Shown here: positions 55,311 through 63,463 of the stretch, one piece after another
How the letters are laid out: the number at the start of each line of letters is the position of its first letter
Position numbering within the stretch: position 1 is the stretch's first letter
Assembly: GCA_019119895.1 (NCBI GenBank)
Contig: DWWD01000048.1
Span: 62,001 to 126,000, forward strand
Reading direction: 5' to 3'
Length of the DNA stretch: 64,000 nt
Source: Candidatus Anaerostipes avistercoris
Lineage (GTDB): Bacteria; Bacillota; Clostridia; Lachnospirales; Lachnospiraceae
The notes under the pieces: generated by a model
The model's input: only the letters and a program-made list of their open reading frames with translations
What the model was told of the DNA's origin: nothing
The model's database searches: none
Made by a program: the position numbers and the translations under genes

Positions 55311-55347
55311 GCAGTCTTTTTCTCTTAGAAAAGACTGCTGTTTTTAA
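55311..55347. terminator. Shared terminator between lipoprotein and sigma factor genes
   Basis: A perfect 12-bp stem (55311-55322 with 55331-55342), 8-base loop, TTTTT on the plus side. On the minus strand it begins at the sigma factor stop codon, so it may work in both directions. Confidence 0.8.
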
Positions 55348-55892
55348 ACATCGCTGTCCCGGGATAAAAGATGCCGGAGATTTTTTCTCGCCTCGCTGCA
55401 CTTGGCTTTCACGCTGCGCTCCGACATATGGAACATATCTGCGATTTCTTTACACTTGAATCCGTAAACATAACGGAATAACAATATGTCTTTCTGCCGT
55501 TCCGGGAGTTTATGCAGTTTTTCTTTTAATGCGTGGAGATCGATCAGCTGCAGATAATCGTCATTGGGGTCTTCCACGTAATCTCCTTCTGTTCCATCGT
55601 CATAAATCAGCGCCTCATGGGCATTCTGTTTTTCTTCCTTCAGGAAGGAATAGGCTGTATTTTTCACCATTGCGATCAAAAAATAAGAAATCTCATCCTC
55701 CGGAACTTTTAAAATGCTGTTGGGATATAAAAGAGCTTTCTCAAAGACTGTCTGCAGAATATCTTCCGCCAGATCTGCATCTTTTACATAGTTCTTGGCA
55801 ACAAAAAATAACCTTCTCGAATATGACGCATATAATTTTTCAATGTACCTTACTGCATGCTTCCCGATCGGTTTCCTCTTTCGTAATTTCAT
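55344..55892 (-). CDS. ECF-like RNA polymerase sigma factor
   Basis: A 182-residue sigma-70-family protein with only regions 2 and 4. Region 2 at about 18-90: ADLAEDILQTVFEKALLY with YFLIAMVKNTAYSFLKEE; region 4 at about 120-175: LPERQKDILLFRYVYGFKCK followed by EIADMFHMSERSVKAKCSEA, a helix-turn-helix. Between them is an acidic linker. No anti-sigma factor gene is adjacent: the next gene on this strand downstream is separated by a convergent lipoprotein gene. Target promoters unknown. Confidence 0.85.
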   Translation of the reverse strand: MKLRKRKPIGKHAVRYIEKLYASYSRRLFFVAKNYVKDADLAEDILQTVFEKALLYPNSILKVPEDEISYFLIAMVKNTAYSFLKEEKQNAHEALIYDDGTEGDYVEDPNDDYLQLIDLHALKEKLHKLPERQKDILLFRYVYGFKCKEIADMFHMSERSVKAKCSEARKNLRHLLSRDSDV

Positions 55893-55931
55893 CTATATTC
55901 TTCTCTCTCGTACTTTTTCTTTGCACTTTTA

Positions 55932-55960
55932 ATTATAGAGATATACTGTTCAGTTGTAAA
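55932..55960 (-). promoter_or_regulatory. Promoter of the sigma factor gene
   Basis: Minus strand TTTACA (55960-55955), 17-base spacer, TATAAT (55937-55932), about 40 bases upstream of the start. It looks like a housekeeping promoter rather than an ECF autoregulated one. Confidence 0.65.
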
Positions 55961-56010
55961 TAAGGGAACTGTAAAAAACTTAACAACTTTTCAATATCTT
56001 CCATACTTTC

Positions 56011-57003
56011 TTAAGAATCAAATAGTAATTCGTCCCATACTGCGTGAAGATTTTCTTCGGAATATTCTATTTCTCTGGAATATAATCCTGCGATATCCAT
56101 CTGTGTCATGGCATGCTTTTCATTGGTAACGGCGTTGAGGATCCAGCGGATGATCAGACAGCTGAGCACGCAGAACCGGATTTTTCCATAGATATTATAA
56201 TCGTCCGAGGCGGCCGTCAGATGCCGGAAAACAAAGTAAATCATCAGCTGTTCCCAGAATGTATCTTCAAAATTCAGATTGTTTTCAGAACAGCGGGATG
56301 CCTTCTCAAGGCAGATCCGCCACCGGTCATCCATAATGTCCAGATCCTGGAAGAAAGCCAGCCAGAACTCCCTTTCCTGAGGAGCGGAAAGCTTTTCAAG
56401 AAGATCCTCATTTCTCATGGAGTTAAGTTCTGCTATTTCCAGGCAGTCCGTATTCATAAGGTCCTGGGCCTGCCGTCCGTAAGCAAGGGCCATATTGAAC
56501 CGCTCTTTCATGGAAATGCCGCGGTTCTGCAGCAGATGAAAGACCTGTTCTCTGACATTTAACAGGAAATCAACCGTCTCGTCCGATGAGAATGGACCAT
56601 GTTCCATGAATATAACCGGAGACTGACGGTCCAGAATCAGGCGCCCGGCTTCCTCACAGGCAATTCCCAGTCCTGATTCCCGGATTCCTCCGCAGTCATG
56701 ATGAAAGCGGGGATGCTGTGTGCAGATATCGCACAGGGCATCTTCTCCCATCTGGATATAAATATCACAGAGATTCTCCTGATTTAAAAAAACACATCTT
56801 CCGTCATGATCCGTGCGAAAATGCGGCACATCTTCCATGGAAATCCCCTGTGCCAGGCGGTCTCCAAAATCACCTGCAGCCGCCATGTACCATTTCAGAG
56901 AATCCGGATCAATGTCGATTTCCCAGCCAATACAGCAATTATTTCTGCACCGGGATCCGATACATGCAAATTCAGAATAATAATCTGGAATTTTTCCTCT
57001 CAT
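56011..57003 (-). CDS. FliB-like (flagellin lysine N-methylase family) protein
   Basis: A 330-residue protein with the FliB pattern: CIGSRCRNNCCIGW at residues 13-26, then CVFLNQENLC and the ALCDICTQHPRF segment, giving a metal- or cluster-binding cysteine set in the first 105 residues; the rest is helical. FliB methylates lysines of flagellin in Salmonella, but no flagellar gene is in this window, so another target is possible. Start at 57003 after AAGGGGTGAGAGG, overlapping the SatD-like stop by four bases; a longer frame to 57276 reads an unrelated sequence in the neighbour. Confidence 0.8.
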   Translation of the reverse strand: MRGKIPDYYSEFACIGSRCRNNCCIGWEIDIDPDSLKWYMAAAGDFGDRLAQGISMEDVPHFRTDHDGRCVFLNQENLCDIYIQMGEDALCDICTQHPRFHHDCGGIRESGLGIACEEAGRLILDRQSPVIFMEHGPFSSDETVDFLLNVREQVFHLLQNRGISMKERFNMALAYGRQAQDLMNTDCLEIAELNSMRNEDLLEKLSAPQEREFWLAFFQDLDIMDDRWRICLEKASRCSENNLNFEDTFWEQLMIYFVFRHLTAASDDYNIYGKIRFCVLSCLIIRWILNAVTNEKHAMTQMDIAGLYSREIEYSEENLHAVWDELLFDS

Positions 57004-57671
57004 ATTCCTCTCACCCCTTCTCCAATTTGTGAAAATACTGCATTCAGGGTATCCATCACTTCCTGATATGCATAATAATCGGCTCCGGCAAGACTCTTCT
57101 GCACGCTGGACTGTGCAATGCCAAGCCGCGCGGCTGCCTTTGTCTGTCCGCCTCCGTGTTTCCTGTAATCTGCCACTACCGCATACTGATGTTTTGTCCA
57201 GCGCCGCTTCATAGACGTCAGCAGGATAAGGACCGTATTCAGAAGCTGCGTTACCTCCTCGTGATCGCCGTCGCACACGATTCGGTAATCTGCGGAAAAA
57301 GAAGCCTTTTTTTCGTTCTGCCGGACGAGAAAATCAGCGGCGGCCTGGGCGTTTTGGAATGCCCGGCTCTGCGCTTCCCAGGATGCCGCCGGGTTGGTAT
57401 TCTTTTTGGACTTTCCTATTCCAATCCCCCAGTAAATTTTATGGGGATAGGCGGCCTCCTCGATGCTGCCCATGAGATTCATCAGATTGGAGCCGCATTT
57501 TAATAGACCATGGAATTCATTGCTCTGCACCATAGTGCAGGATTCTTCCAGATCATCTTTGTACGTCCGGTTGACCTGTCGTAGAGCCTGCCGCACCGCT
57601 TCGTAAGACTGATTGGATTCCAGATGACCGATAAGGGCAATCAATGGTTCGTAATAAAAAAAGAAATACAT
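57000..57671 (-). CDS. SatD-family protein with C-terminal helix-turn-helix
   Basis: A 223-residue protein resembling SatD family members. N-terminal YEPLIALIGHLESNQSYEAV, central region WGIGIGKSKKNTNPAASWEA near 105 as in the family's nucleotide-cyclase-like fold, and a C-terminal helix-turn-helix at about 175-205 (GGGQTKAAARLGIAQSSVQK). Start at 57671 after AGGAGGT; TATAAT on the minus strand at 57696-57691 precedes it. Translationally coupled to the FliB-like gene, so the pair is one unit. Function unknown. Confidence 0.72.
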   Translation of the reverse strand: MYFFFYYEPLIALIGHLESNQSYEAVRQALRQVNRTYKDDLEESCTMVQSNEFHGLLKCGSNLMNLMGSIEEAAYPHKIYWGIGIGKSKKNTNPAASWEAQSRAFQNAQAAADFLVRQNEKKASFSADYRIVCDGDHEEVTQLLNTVLILLTSMKRRWTKHQYAVVADYRKHGGGQTKAAARLGIAQSSVQKSLAGADYYAYQEVMDTLNAVFSQIGEGVRGI

Positions 57672-57722
57672 GATAACCTCCTGTATTCTTATTATACATA
57701 AAAAGCAGAATAAAAAAAGATT

Positions 57723-57767
57723 ATTCCAAAATAATAAATAAATCAATATTATTCATTATTTTGGAAT
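57723..57767 (-). terminator. AT-rich 13-bp inverted repeat, likely terminator of the MtlR-type gene
   Basis: A perfect 13-bp repeat (57723-57735 with 57755-57767) with a 19-base spacer lies just after the regulator stop; on the minus strand it is followed by AATCTTTTTTT. Because it is also close to the SatD promoter, an operator role is an alternative. Confidence 0.6.
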
Positions 57768-57776
57768 TAAATTAGT

Positions 57777-59891
57777 TTATGCGCCACGACCGCCTTTTTT
57801 GCGCATCATAGTTTCATAATAAGTGCCAAGGCTGTTTTCCAGATGGATTTCCACCGTGCGTCTGTCCTTTCTCTTCAAAGCCGTCAGGAGTTGTTCTTTC
57901 TCTGCCAGCGCTCCGCTGATTTCACTCATGACTTCTTTGTATACGGACATTCTGGCTTTTGGAATCAGCATGACGATCGCCCCCTCAATCACTTCTTCCA
58001 TCTCAGTGACCGGCTCTGCCAGCGCAATGAATCCGAAGCGGCAGTGCTGAACGCCTCTCGTCTCACAGTGAAGAAACAAAATGTTCATGCCGGGAATATA
58101 GGTATTAGAAATAACCTCTCTCTTCATCAGATCCGTGGTGATTGTGGCGGCGTTGTCGTCGTTTCTCGCAAAAAGTTGTCCGGCAAGCTGAATCAGCATT
58201 TTTTTTGAAGTAATGCAGCTTTCAGAAGAAATCTTGATATTATCCAGAACCTGAAGAATTTCTTTTCCCAGTTCCACCATATATTCAATGCCATTCCGGC
58301 TGATTCTCCGGACTGGTTTGGAAGGTTTCACAGAATATTCAGGATTTTGGGCCTGATTTTTCCGTATTTCTGTCAATTTATTGCGGATCATAATCTTATC
58401 AGGACCCATCAATACGGAATTGACGCATAAATATGGAAAATCCAGATCCAGTTCTGAAGTAGAAATGATCAGTTCGATGCCTTCCTGCTTCAGAACCTCA
58501 AGATCCAGTTCGGCGGTGGAAAGTACTTTTCTCACTCTTATTTCAGGAAATTCTTTTTGAATCTGTACAGACAGCATATGAGATGTTCCTATACCGTAAG
58601 GACATGCAATGCACACGGAAAATTTCTGGCTCTCCGATGTTTTCTTTTCCACTGCGGCGCAGAAATACATGGCGATAAAACCAAGTTCTCCGTTCGGTAT
58701 TTCTTCTACGTCCAGTTCTCTTTTAAGAAAGCCGCAGGCAGCCTTGGTCGCTTCAAAAACGTTCTCATAGGATTCCCGAATCATATCAAGATGTCCGTTT
58801 TCAGAAAACACACCCATCTTGATTCGGTTGATCGCCGGTCTCATATGATTGCATAATCCATCGATCAGGACCGTATCTTCCAGGAACTCTGTATCCAGAA
58901 GCTGTTCCATATTGATGACGATCTTAATTACAATCTGTCGTATTTTGAAGCTTTCTTCTTCGTATTTGCTTTCGTTTTTATTTTTCCATATCTTCTCGCT
59001 GAGAAGCTGCATGGCAATGCAGTAAATCTCTCCTTCAGAAATAGAAAATCCCACAATCTGCCCGATTTTACTGCCAATCCAATTGGATACCTGACATTCC
59101 GGGAGATGCATGATGGACATCAGATCTTTTTCTTTTCCGCTGACAGGATGTCCGGTCCGCAGCCGCTTGATTGTCAGCAGAAGATATAAAATAAAATGAA
59201 GCCGGGAGTGCTCTGTATATTCAATGTTTAAAACTCTCTGGGTTTCGTTTACGATAGTCGTCAGGTTTTCCAGAGTATCCGGCGGAAGATCGCGGAAATA
59301 TCTTCCCTCTGGAAGAGAATTCTCCTCGTCAAAAAGAAATTCCAGGCTTTTTTCTTTTAGCTGCTTCTGGAATAATACAGCCGCAGCCTGCCGGTAATCT
59401 TCTTCTTTTCCGTCCCAGCTGATGCCAAGGCCCGGTTTTCGGATCAGAGAAAGATTGTAATGTTCCATCCACTGTTCCAGATCATCCAGGTCATTAGCGA
59501 GAGTTCCGTCGGAAATGTGAAAAAGAGATGTAAAATAAAAATATTTTAAAGGTTCCTGATTTGTAAAAATTTCGGCCAGGATTCGATCCTGACGTTCTTC
59601 TTTTGTAAAAGCGGTTTTGCGCTGCTCCATCTGTACCAGTTCCTGCAGAAACTTTCTGGTTTCCTGATCTTCATCCACATACATTCCGACTCTTGGCTTT
59701 TTGATCAGATGAAAATCATTTTCATCAAACCATTCGTTAATCCGCGGCAGCTCCCGAAGGATCGTTCTGGAACTGAGTTTTAATTTTTCTGATATTGTCT
59801 GCACTGTGATTGGATTGTCCGCAGTGAAATCTGCCAGTATTTTAATGATTTCTTTTTGTCTTTTCGTTAATCCGGATTTTTTTGATGCCAT
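57777..59891 (-). CDS. MtlR/BglG-type PTS-regulated transcriptional activator
   Basis: A 704-residue modular regulator: N-terminal helix-turn-helix (~8-60) and Mga-like winged helix (~75-165), two PRD domains (~200-300 and ~310-415), an EIIB-like domain (~425-510, with cysteine in CPYGIGTSHMLS) and an EIIA-like domain (~555-700, LHCETRGVQHCRFG). Such proteins sense PTS phosphorylation and activate sugar uptake genes. No PTS permease or sugar enzyme is adjacent, so its regulon is elsewhere. In PRD2, FIAMYFCAA replaces the usual conserved histidine with tyrosine. Confidence 0.85.
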   Translation of the reverse strand: MASKKSGLTKRQKEIIKILADFTADNPITVQTISEKLKLSSRTILRELPRINEWFDENDFHLIKKPRVGMYVDEDQETRKFLQELVQMEQRKTAFTKEERQDRILAEIFTNQEPLKYFYFTSLFHISDGTLANDLDDLEQWMEHYNLSLIRKPGLGISWDGKEEDYRQAAAVLFQKQLKEKSLEFLFDEENSLPEGRYFRDLPPDTLENLTTIVNETQRVLNIEYTEHSRLHFILYLLLTIKRLRTGHPVSGKEKDLMSIMHLPECQVSNWIGSKIGQIVGFSISEGEIYCIAMQLLSEKIWKNKNESKYEEESFKIRQIVIKIVINMEQLLDTEFLEDTVLIDGLCNHMRPAINRIKMGVFSENGHLDMIRESYENVFEATKAACGFLKRELDVEEIPNGELGFIAMYFCAAVEKKTSESQKFSVCIACPYGIGTSHMLSVQIQKEFPEIRVRKVLSTAELDLEVLKQEGIELIISTSELDLDFPYLCVNSVLMGPDKIMIRNKLTEIRKNQAQNPEYSVKPSKPVRRISRNGIEYMVELGKEILQVLDNIKISSESCITSKKMLIQLAGQLFARNDDNAATITTDLMKREVISNTYIPGMNILFLHCETRGVQHCRFGFIALAEPVTEMEEVIEGAIVMLIPKARMSVYKEVMSEISGALAEKEQLLTALKRKDRRTVEIHLENSLGTYYETMMRKKGGRGA

Positions 59892-59961
59892 TTCCTCCTC
59901 CTTTTCTAATTATATTATATGATTATATTAATACTGACACAAGAAAAAATTCTTATGAAAT

Positions 59962-59990
59962 AAAAAAGGAATCAGTAAAAAACTGATTCC
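59962..59990 (-). terminator. Terminator of the TVP38-type gene
   Basis: A 9-bp stem (59968-59976 with 59982-59990), A-rich loop; on the minus strand it is followed by TTTTTTA. Located between the membrane protein gene and the PTS regulator. Confidence 0.85.
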
Positions 59991-60025
59991 AAAGAGATAT
60001 CATTTATTGATGCGGAACAGAAATG

Positions 60026-60595
60026 TTATCCCAGAAATCCCAGCGCACTGTAGAAAATAAGAGATGCCGGGCGGCCGATCAGTAAGATCAGGGCAAATTT
60101 CATGATTTTCATATCAGTCAGACCAGCAAGCATGCACAGCACATCATCCGGAAAGCCCGGAAGAATGATTGCCGCGGTAAACATCAGGTCAAACTTTCTT
60201 CCGCTGTTGATCTTAGACATATATTTGTTGTAAACATCTTCTGCCACCAGCCGTTTTACAAAATTCTGGCCATATCTTCTCGCAAGATAGAAATTTATAA
60301 AAGATCCTGTAATGATTCCAATATAGCTGTACAGGAAGGCCCAGTATGGGCCGAACATAAAAACGCCTGCCAGACATGTTACCCCGCCCGGAATCAGCGG
60401 GAATACAACCTGCGTGATCTGGAGAAGGATAAAGATCAGAGGTCCCAGAAAACCGGCTGTGCTGATCAGAAGCTGCAGTTCCTGTTTATTTGTGAACAGG
60501 CCTGTCCCAGCGCCATAAATGACAAAGACTGCCATTGCCGTCAGGAAAAGTACTGTTGTTCCATTGGTTACATATTTCATTGCTTTTGTATTCAT
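60026..60595 (-). CDS. TVP38/TMEM64 family membrane protein
   Basis: A 189-residue protein of the SNARE-associated/DedA superfamily (VTT domain), with about five membrane segments. Family features: QVVFPLIPGGVTCLAGVFMFGP near 65, the amphipathic ARRYGQNFVKRLV near 110 and PGFPDDVLCMLAGL near 148, which forms a re-entrant loop. Members are implicated in phospholipid or undecaprenyl phosphate scrambling and proton-coupled transport; the exact role here is unknown. A TATAAT lies about 50 bases upstream on the minus strand without a clear -35. Confidence 0.85.
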   Translation of the reverse strand: MNTKAMKYVTNGTTVLFLTAMAVFVIYGAGTGLFTNKQELQLLISTAGFLGPLIFILLQITQVVFPLIPGGVTCLAGVFMFGPYWAFLYSYIGIITGSFINFYLARRYGQNFVKRLVAEDVYNKYMSKINSGRKFDLMFTAAIILPGFPDDVLCMLAGLTDMKIMKFALILLIGRPASLIFYSALGFLG

Positions 60596-60698
60596 CCTGC
60601 CACCATCCTTTGTATCTTATCTTATAGTTCTATTATACATGGGAATTCTGACAACAACCATAAAAACAACCTTACAAAAGTCTTACATTTCTGTAAGC

Positions 60699-62810
60699 TT
60701 ATAATTTTATCTTTGACAATGCCTCTGCAAAAGCGTTATTGATCGGAGCTTCTGCTTCCTTCTGCTGTTTTTTCAGATAGCGGTTTACTTCTTTTCTGCT
60801 CATGGCATTTCCTTCTTTTTCCTTTCTGGCTTTGAATGCGGACATTTTCTCTTTATGGCCGCAGGAGCAGACAAATTTCTGATTTTCTCCTTCTCCCACC
60901 AGTTCCATTTTCTTGTGGCATACAGGGCAGCGGGCGTTGGTCAGCCTGGAAACGGTTTTCTTATATCCGCAGTTTCTGTCCTGGCATACCAGCAGCCTGC
61001 CGTGTTTTCCATTGACGGACAGCAGAAATTTGCCGCATTCCGGACATTTCTGGCGGGTGATATTGTCATGGCGGAATGTTCCGTCGGCAGATTTGATATC
61101 CTGAATCAGAGCCTGGGTATAATTTCGGATTTCCTTCATAAATTTCTGATCATTTTGTTTTCCTCTGGAAATTGCCGTCAGTTTCTTTTCCCAGTCTGCC
61201 GTCAGCTCTGCTTTTTTCAGATCTGCCGGAACCAGATCCAGAAGCTGTTTTCCTTTGGATGTGATTTTAATTTCGTTTCCATCCTTTTCCAGAAGATAGC
61301 TTCGGAACAGTTTGTCGATGATATCTGCCCGGGTTGCTACAGTTCCCAGCCCTTTTTTGTCCATCTGATCGATCAGTGTTCCTTCTGTATAGCGGCCCGG
61401 AGCCTTTGTTTCTCCTTCTGTTATGACCGGACTGCCGCATACATACTGTCTGCCCTCTTCCGGGAGCTCCGGAAGGTGTGTGATCATATTTTCTTCCTGT
61501 TCCTGCTCTTCATAGGCGTCTTTCCATCCTGCTTTTTTCTGGAGAACGGCTCTGGTTCGCAGATGTTCTCCTGAAATTTCTCCCTGGATCTGAATCTGCT
61601 CAGAAACGGACGGATCCATAAGAACCGCCAGAAAACGGCGAACGACCATATCATAAATCTTTCGCTCATCAGCAGACATTTCTGTCAGACGGACAGACTG
61701 CTCGGTCGGGATGATGGCGTGATGGTCAGATACCTTTTTATCATTGACAAAACGTCCGCTTCCTTTGATGTCTTTCCGAAGCAGGAGCGCTGTCGTTTTC
61801 TTGTACGGACCGACTGAGCTGGCACGGATCCGGTCTTTTAAGGTGTCGGTCATATCACTGGTCAGATATCTGGAATCTGTTCTCGGATAGGTAAGAACCT
61901 TATGATGTTCATACAGACTCTGCATGAGATTGAGCGTCTGTTTTGGTGAAAAACCGTAGCGTTTGCTGGCTTCTTTCTGAAGCGTTGTCAAATCATAAAG
62001 CTCCGGAGCATAAGATTTTTTCTCTCTGCGCTGTACTTTTGTAATGGTGATGTTCTGTCCCTTTAGTTTTTTCCCGACAGCCTGAGCGGTTTCCTTTTTA
62101 AAGATTCGCTGATTTCCGTTTTTCCCTTCCCAGACAAAACTCATGCCCAGAGCCGGCACCTTCCACCCATAATATTTCTCAGGACGGAATTTCCGGATCT
62201 CTTCTTCCCTCTCTGCAATCATAGCTAGAGTTGGAGTCTGCACCCTGCCGCAGGATAACTGGGCGTTGTATTTACAGGTCAGGGCTCTGGTGGCGTTGAT
62301 TCCAACCAGCCAGTCAGCCTCAGCTCTGGAACGTGCCGCCCGGTAAAGATTGTCATAATCCTGTCCTTTTTTCAGATGGGCAAACCCGTCTTTGATGGCT
62401 TTATCTGTCACAGAAGAAATCCAGAGACGATAAAGAGGCTTCTTGTTTCCGGCCATCTGAAGGATCCATCTTGCCACCAGTTCTCCTTCCCTTCCGGCGT
62501 CGGTGGCAATGATAATACCGGAAATATCATTTCTGTGGATCAGCTTTTTCACTGCCTGAAACTGTCCGGATGTTTTGCGGAGCACCGTTAGTTTCCATTG
62601 TTTCGGCATCATCGGAAGTGTATCCATATTCCATGTTTTATATTCTTTGCCGTACTGTTCCGGATCCGCCAGAGAGACCAGATGACCCAGAGCCCAGGTC
62701 ACGACATAATTCTTTCCTTCGATGTAACTTTTTGTTTTATTGTGACAGCCTAATACCCTGGCAATGTCTCTTGCCACGGAAGGCTTTTCTGCTAAAACCA
62801 GCTGTTTCAT
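60699..62810 (-). CDS. topB: DNA topoisomerase III
   Basis: Type IA topoisomerase for decatenation and recombination intermediates. 703 residues: TOPRIM at the N-terminus (LVLAEKPSVARDIARVLG; acidic triad in ATDAGREGELVARWIL near 105), active-site tyrosine Y308 in LTYPRTDSRYL, and a C-terminal zinc-ribbon region (~590-660) with CPECGKF, CQDRNCGYKK, CPVCHKK and CSCGHKEK, then a helical tail. GGAAGGAAC precedes the ATG. Divergent from yfcE. Confidence 0.93.
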   Translation of the reverse strand: MKQLVLAEKPSVARDIARVLGCHNKTKSYIEGKNYVVTWALGHLVSLADPEQYGKEYKTWNMDTLPMMPKQWKLTVLRKTSGQFQAVKKLIHRNDISGIIIATDAGREGELVARWILQMAGNKKPLYRLWISSVTDKAIKDGFAHLKKGQDYDNLYRAARSRAEADWLVGINATRALTCKYNAQLSCGRVQTPTLAMIAEREEEIRKFRPEKYYGWKVPALGMSFVWEGKNGNQRIFKKETAQAVGKKLKGQNITITKVQRREKKSYAPELYDLTTLQKEASKRYGFSPKQTLNLMQSLYEHHKVLTYPRTDSRYLTSDMTDTLKDRIRASSVGPYKKTTALLLRKDIKGSGRFVNDKKVSDHHAIIPTEQSVRLTEMSADERKIYDMVVRRFLAVLMDPSVSEQIQIQGEISGEHLRTRAVLQKKAGWKDAYEEQEQEENMITHLPELPEEGRQYVCGSPVITEGETKAPGRYTEGTLIDQMDKKGLGTVATRADIIDKLFRSYLLEKDGNEIKITSKGKQLLDLVPADLKKAELTADWEKKLTAISRGKQNDQKFMKEIRNYTQALIQDIKSADGTFRHDNITRQKCPECGKFLLSVNGKHGRLLVCQDRNCGYKKTVSRLTNARCPVCHKKMELVGEGENQKFVCSCGHKEKMSAFKARKEKEGNAMSRKEVNRYLKKQQKEAEAPINNAFAEALSKIKL

Positions 62811-62831
62811 AAATCTGTTCCTTCCTAATGT

Positions 62832-62859
62832 TTGATTCTTCTTTCTTCTATACTATAAT
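62832..62859 (+). promoter_or_regulatory. Promoter of yfcE
   Basis: TTGATT (62832-62837), 16-base spacer, TATAAT (62854-62859), 40 bases before the start codon. Confidence 0.7.
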
Positions 62860-62899
62860 GGAAATATCCAAAATAATCTACGAAAGAAGGGAAATTTTT

Positions 62900-63445
62900 A
62901 TGAAATTAATGATTGCTTCCGATATCCACGGCTCTGCTTATTACTGCCGTCAGATGTTTGACGCCATGAAAAAAGAGCAGCCGGAAAAACTCCTGCTGCT
63001 GGGGGATCTTCTGTATCACGGCCCGAGAAATGACCTGCCGGAGAAATATGATCCAAAAGCCGTGATTTCCATGCTCAATCAATATAGAGATATGATTTTG
63101 TGTGTCCGGGGAAACTGTGACGCCGAAGTAGATCAGATGGTTCTGGATTTTCCAATCCAAAGCGACTCCTGTATTCTGTTTCTGAACGGGCGGACCTTTT
63201 TTGCCTCCCACGGACATATTGATTCTGAAAATCAGCCTCCAAAGCTGCACAAAGGAGACATTTTGCTCAATGGACATACCCACATTCCGGCATGGAGAGA
63301 ACATGAGGATTTTCTTTATTTAAACCCTGGTTCTGTTTCGATTCCGAAAGAAGGGTCTCCTCATAGTTATATGATTCTGGACGATCAGACCCTTTACTGG
63401 AAAGAATTAAACGGCAGTACCTATCACACGCTGAAGCTGGAATAA
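62900..63445 (+). CDS. yfcE: YfcE/MJ0936 family phosphodiesterase
   Basis: A 181-residue calcineurin-like metallophosphodiesterase. Metal ligands in order: ASDIHGS at 6-12, LLGDLLYHGPRN near 40, RGNCDAEV near 75, SHGHIDSENQPP near 110 and NGHTHIPAW near 130. YfcE-type enzymes cleave bis-p-nitrophenyl phosphate in vitro; the natural substrate is unclear. Start at the ATG at 62900 after AAGAAGGG; the in-frame extension to 62828 has no ribosome binding site. Confidence 0.9.
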   Translation: MKLMIASDIHGSAYYCRQMFDAMKKEQPEKLLLLGDLLYHGPRNDLPEKYDPKAVISMLNQYRDMILCVRGNCDAEVDQMVLDFPIQSDSCILFLNGRTFFASHGHIDSENQPPKLHKGDILLNGHTHIPAWREHEDFLYLNPGSVSIPKEGSPHSYMILDDQTLYWKELNGSTYHTLKLE

Positions 63446-63463
63446 GAGCTGCCGCTCAGATCA

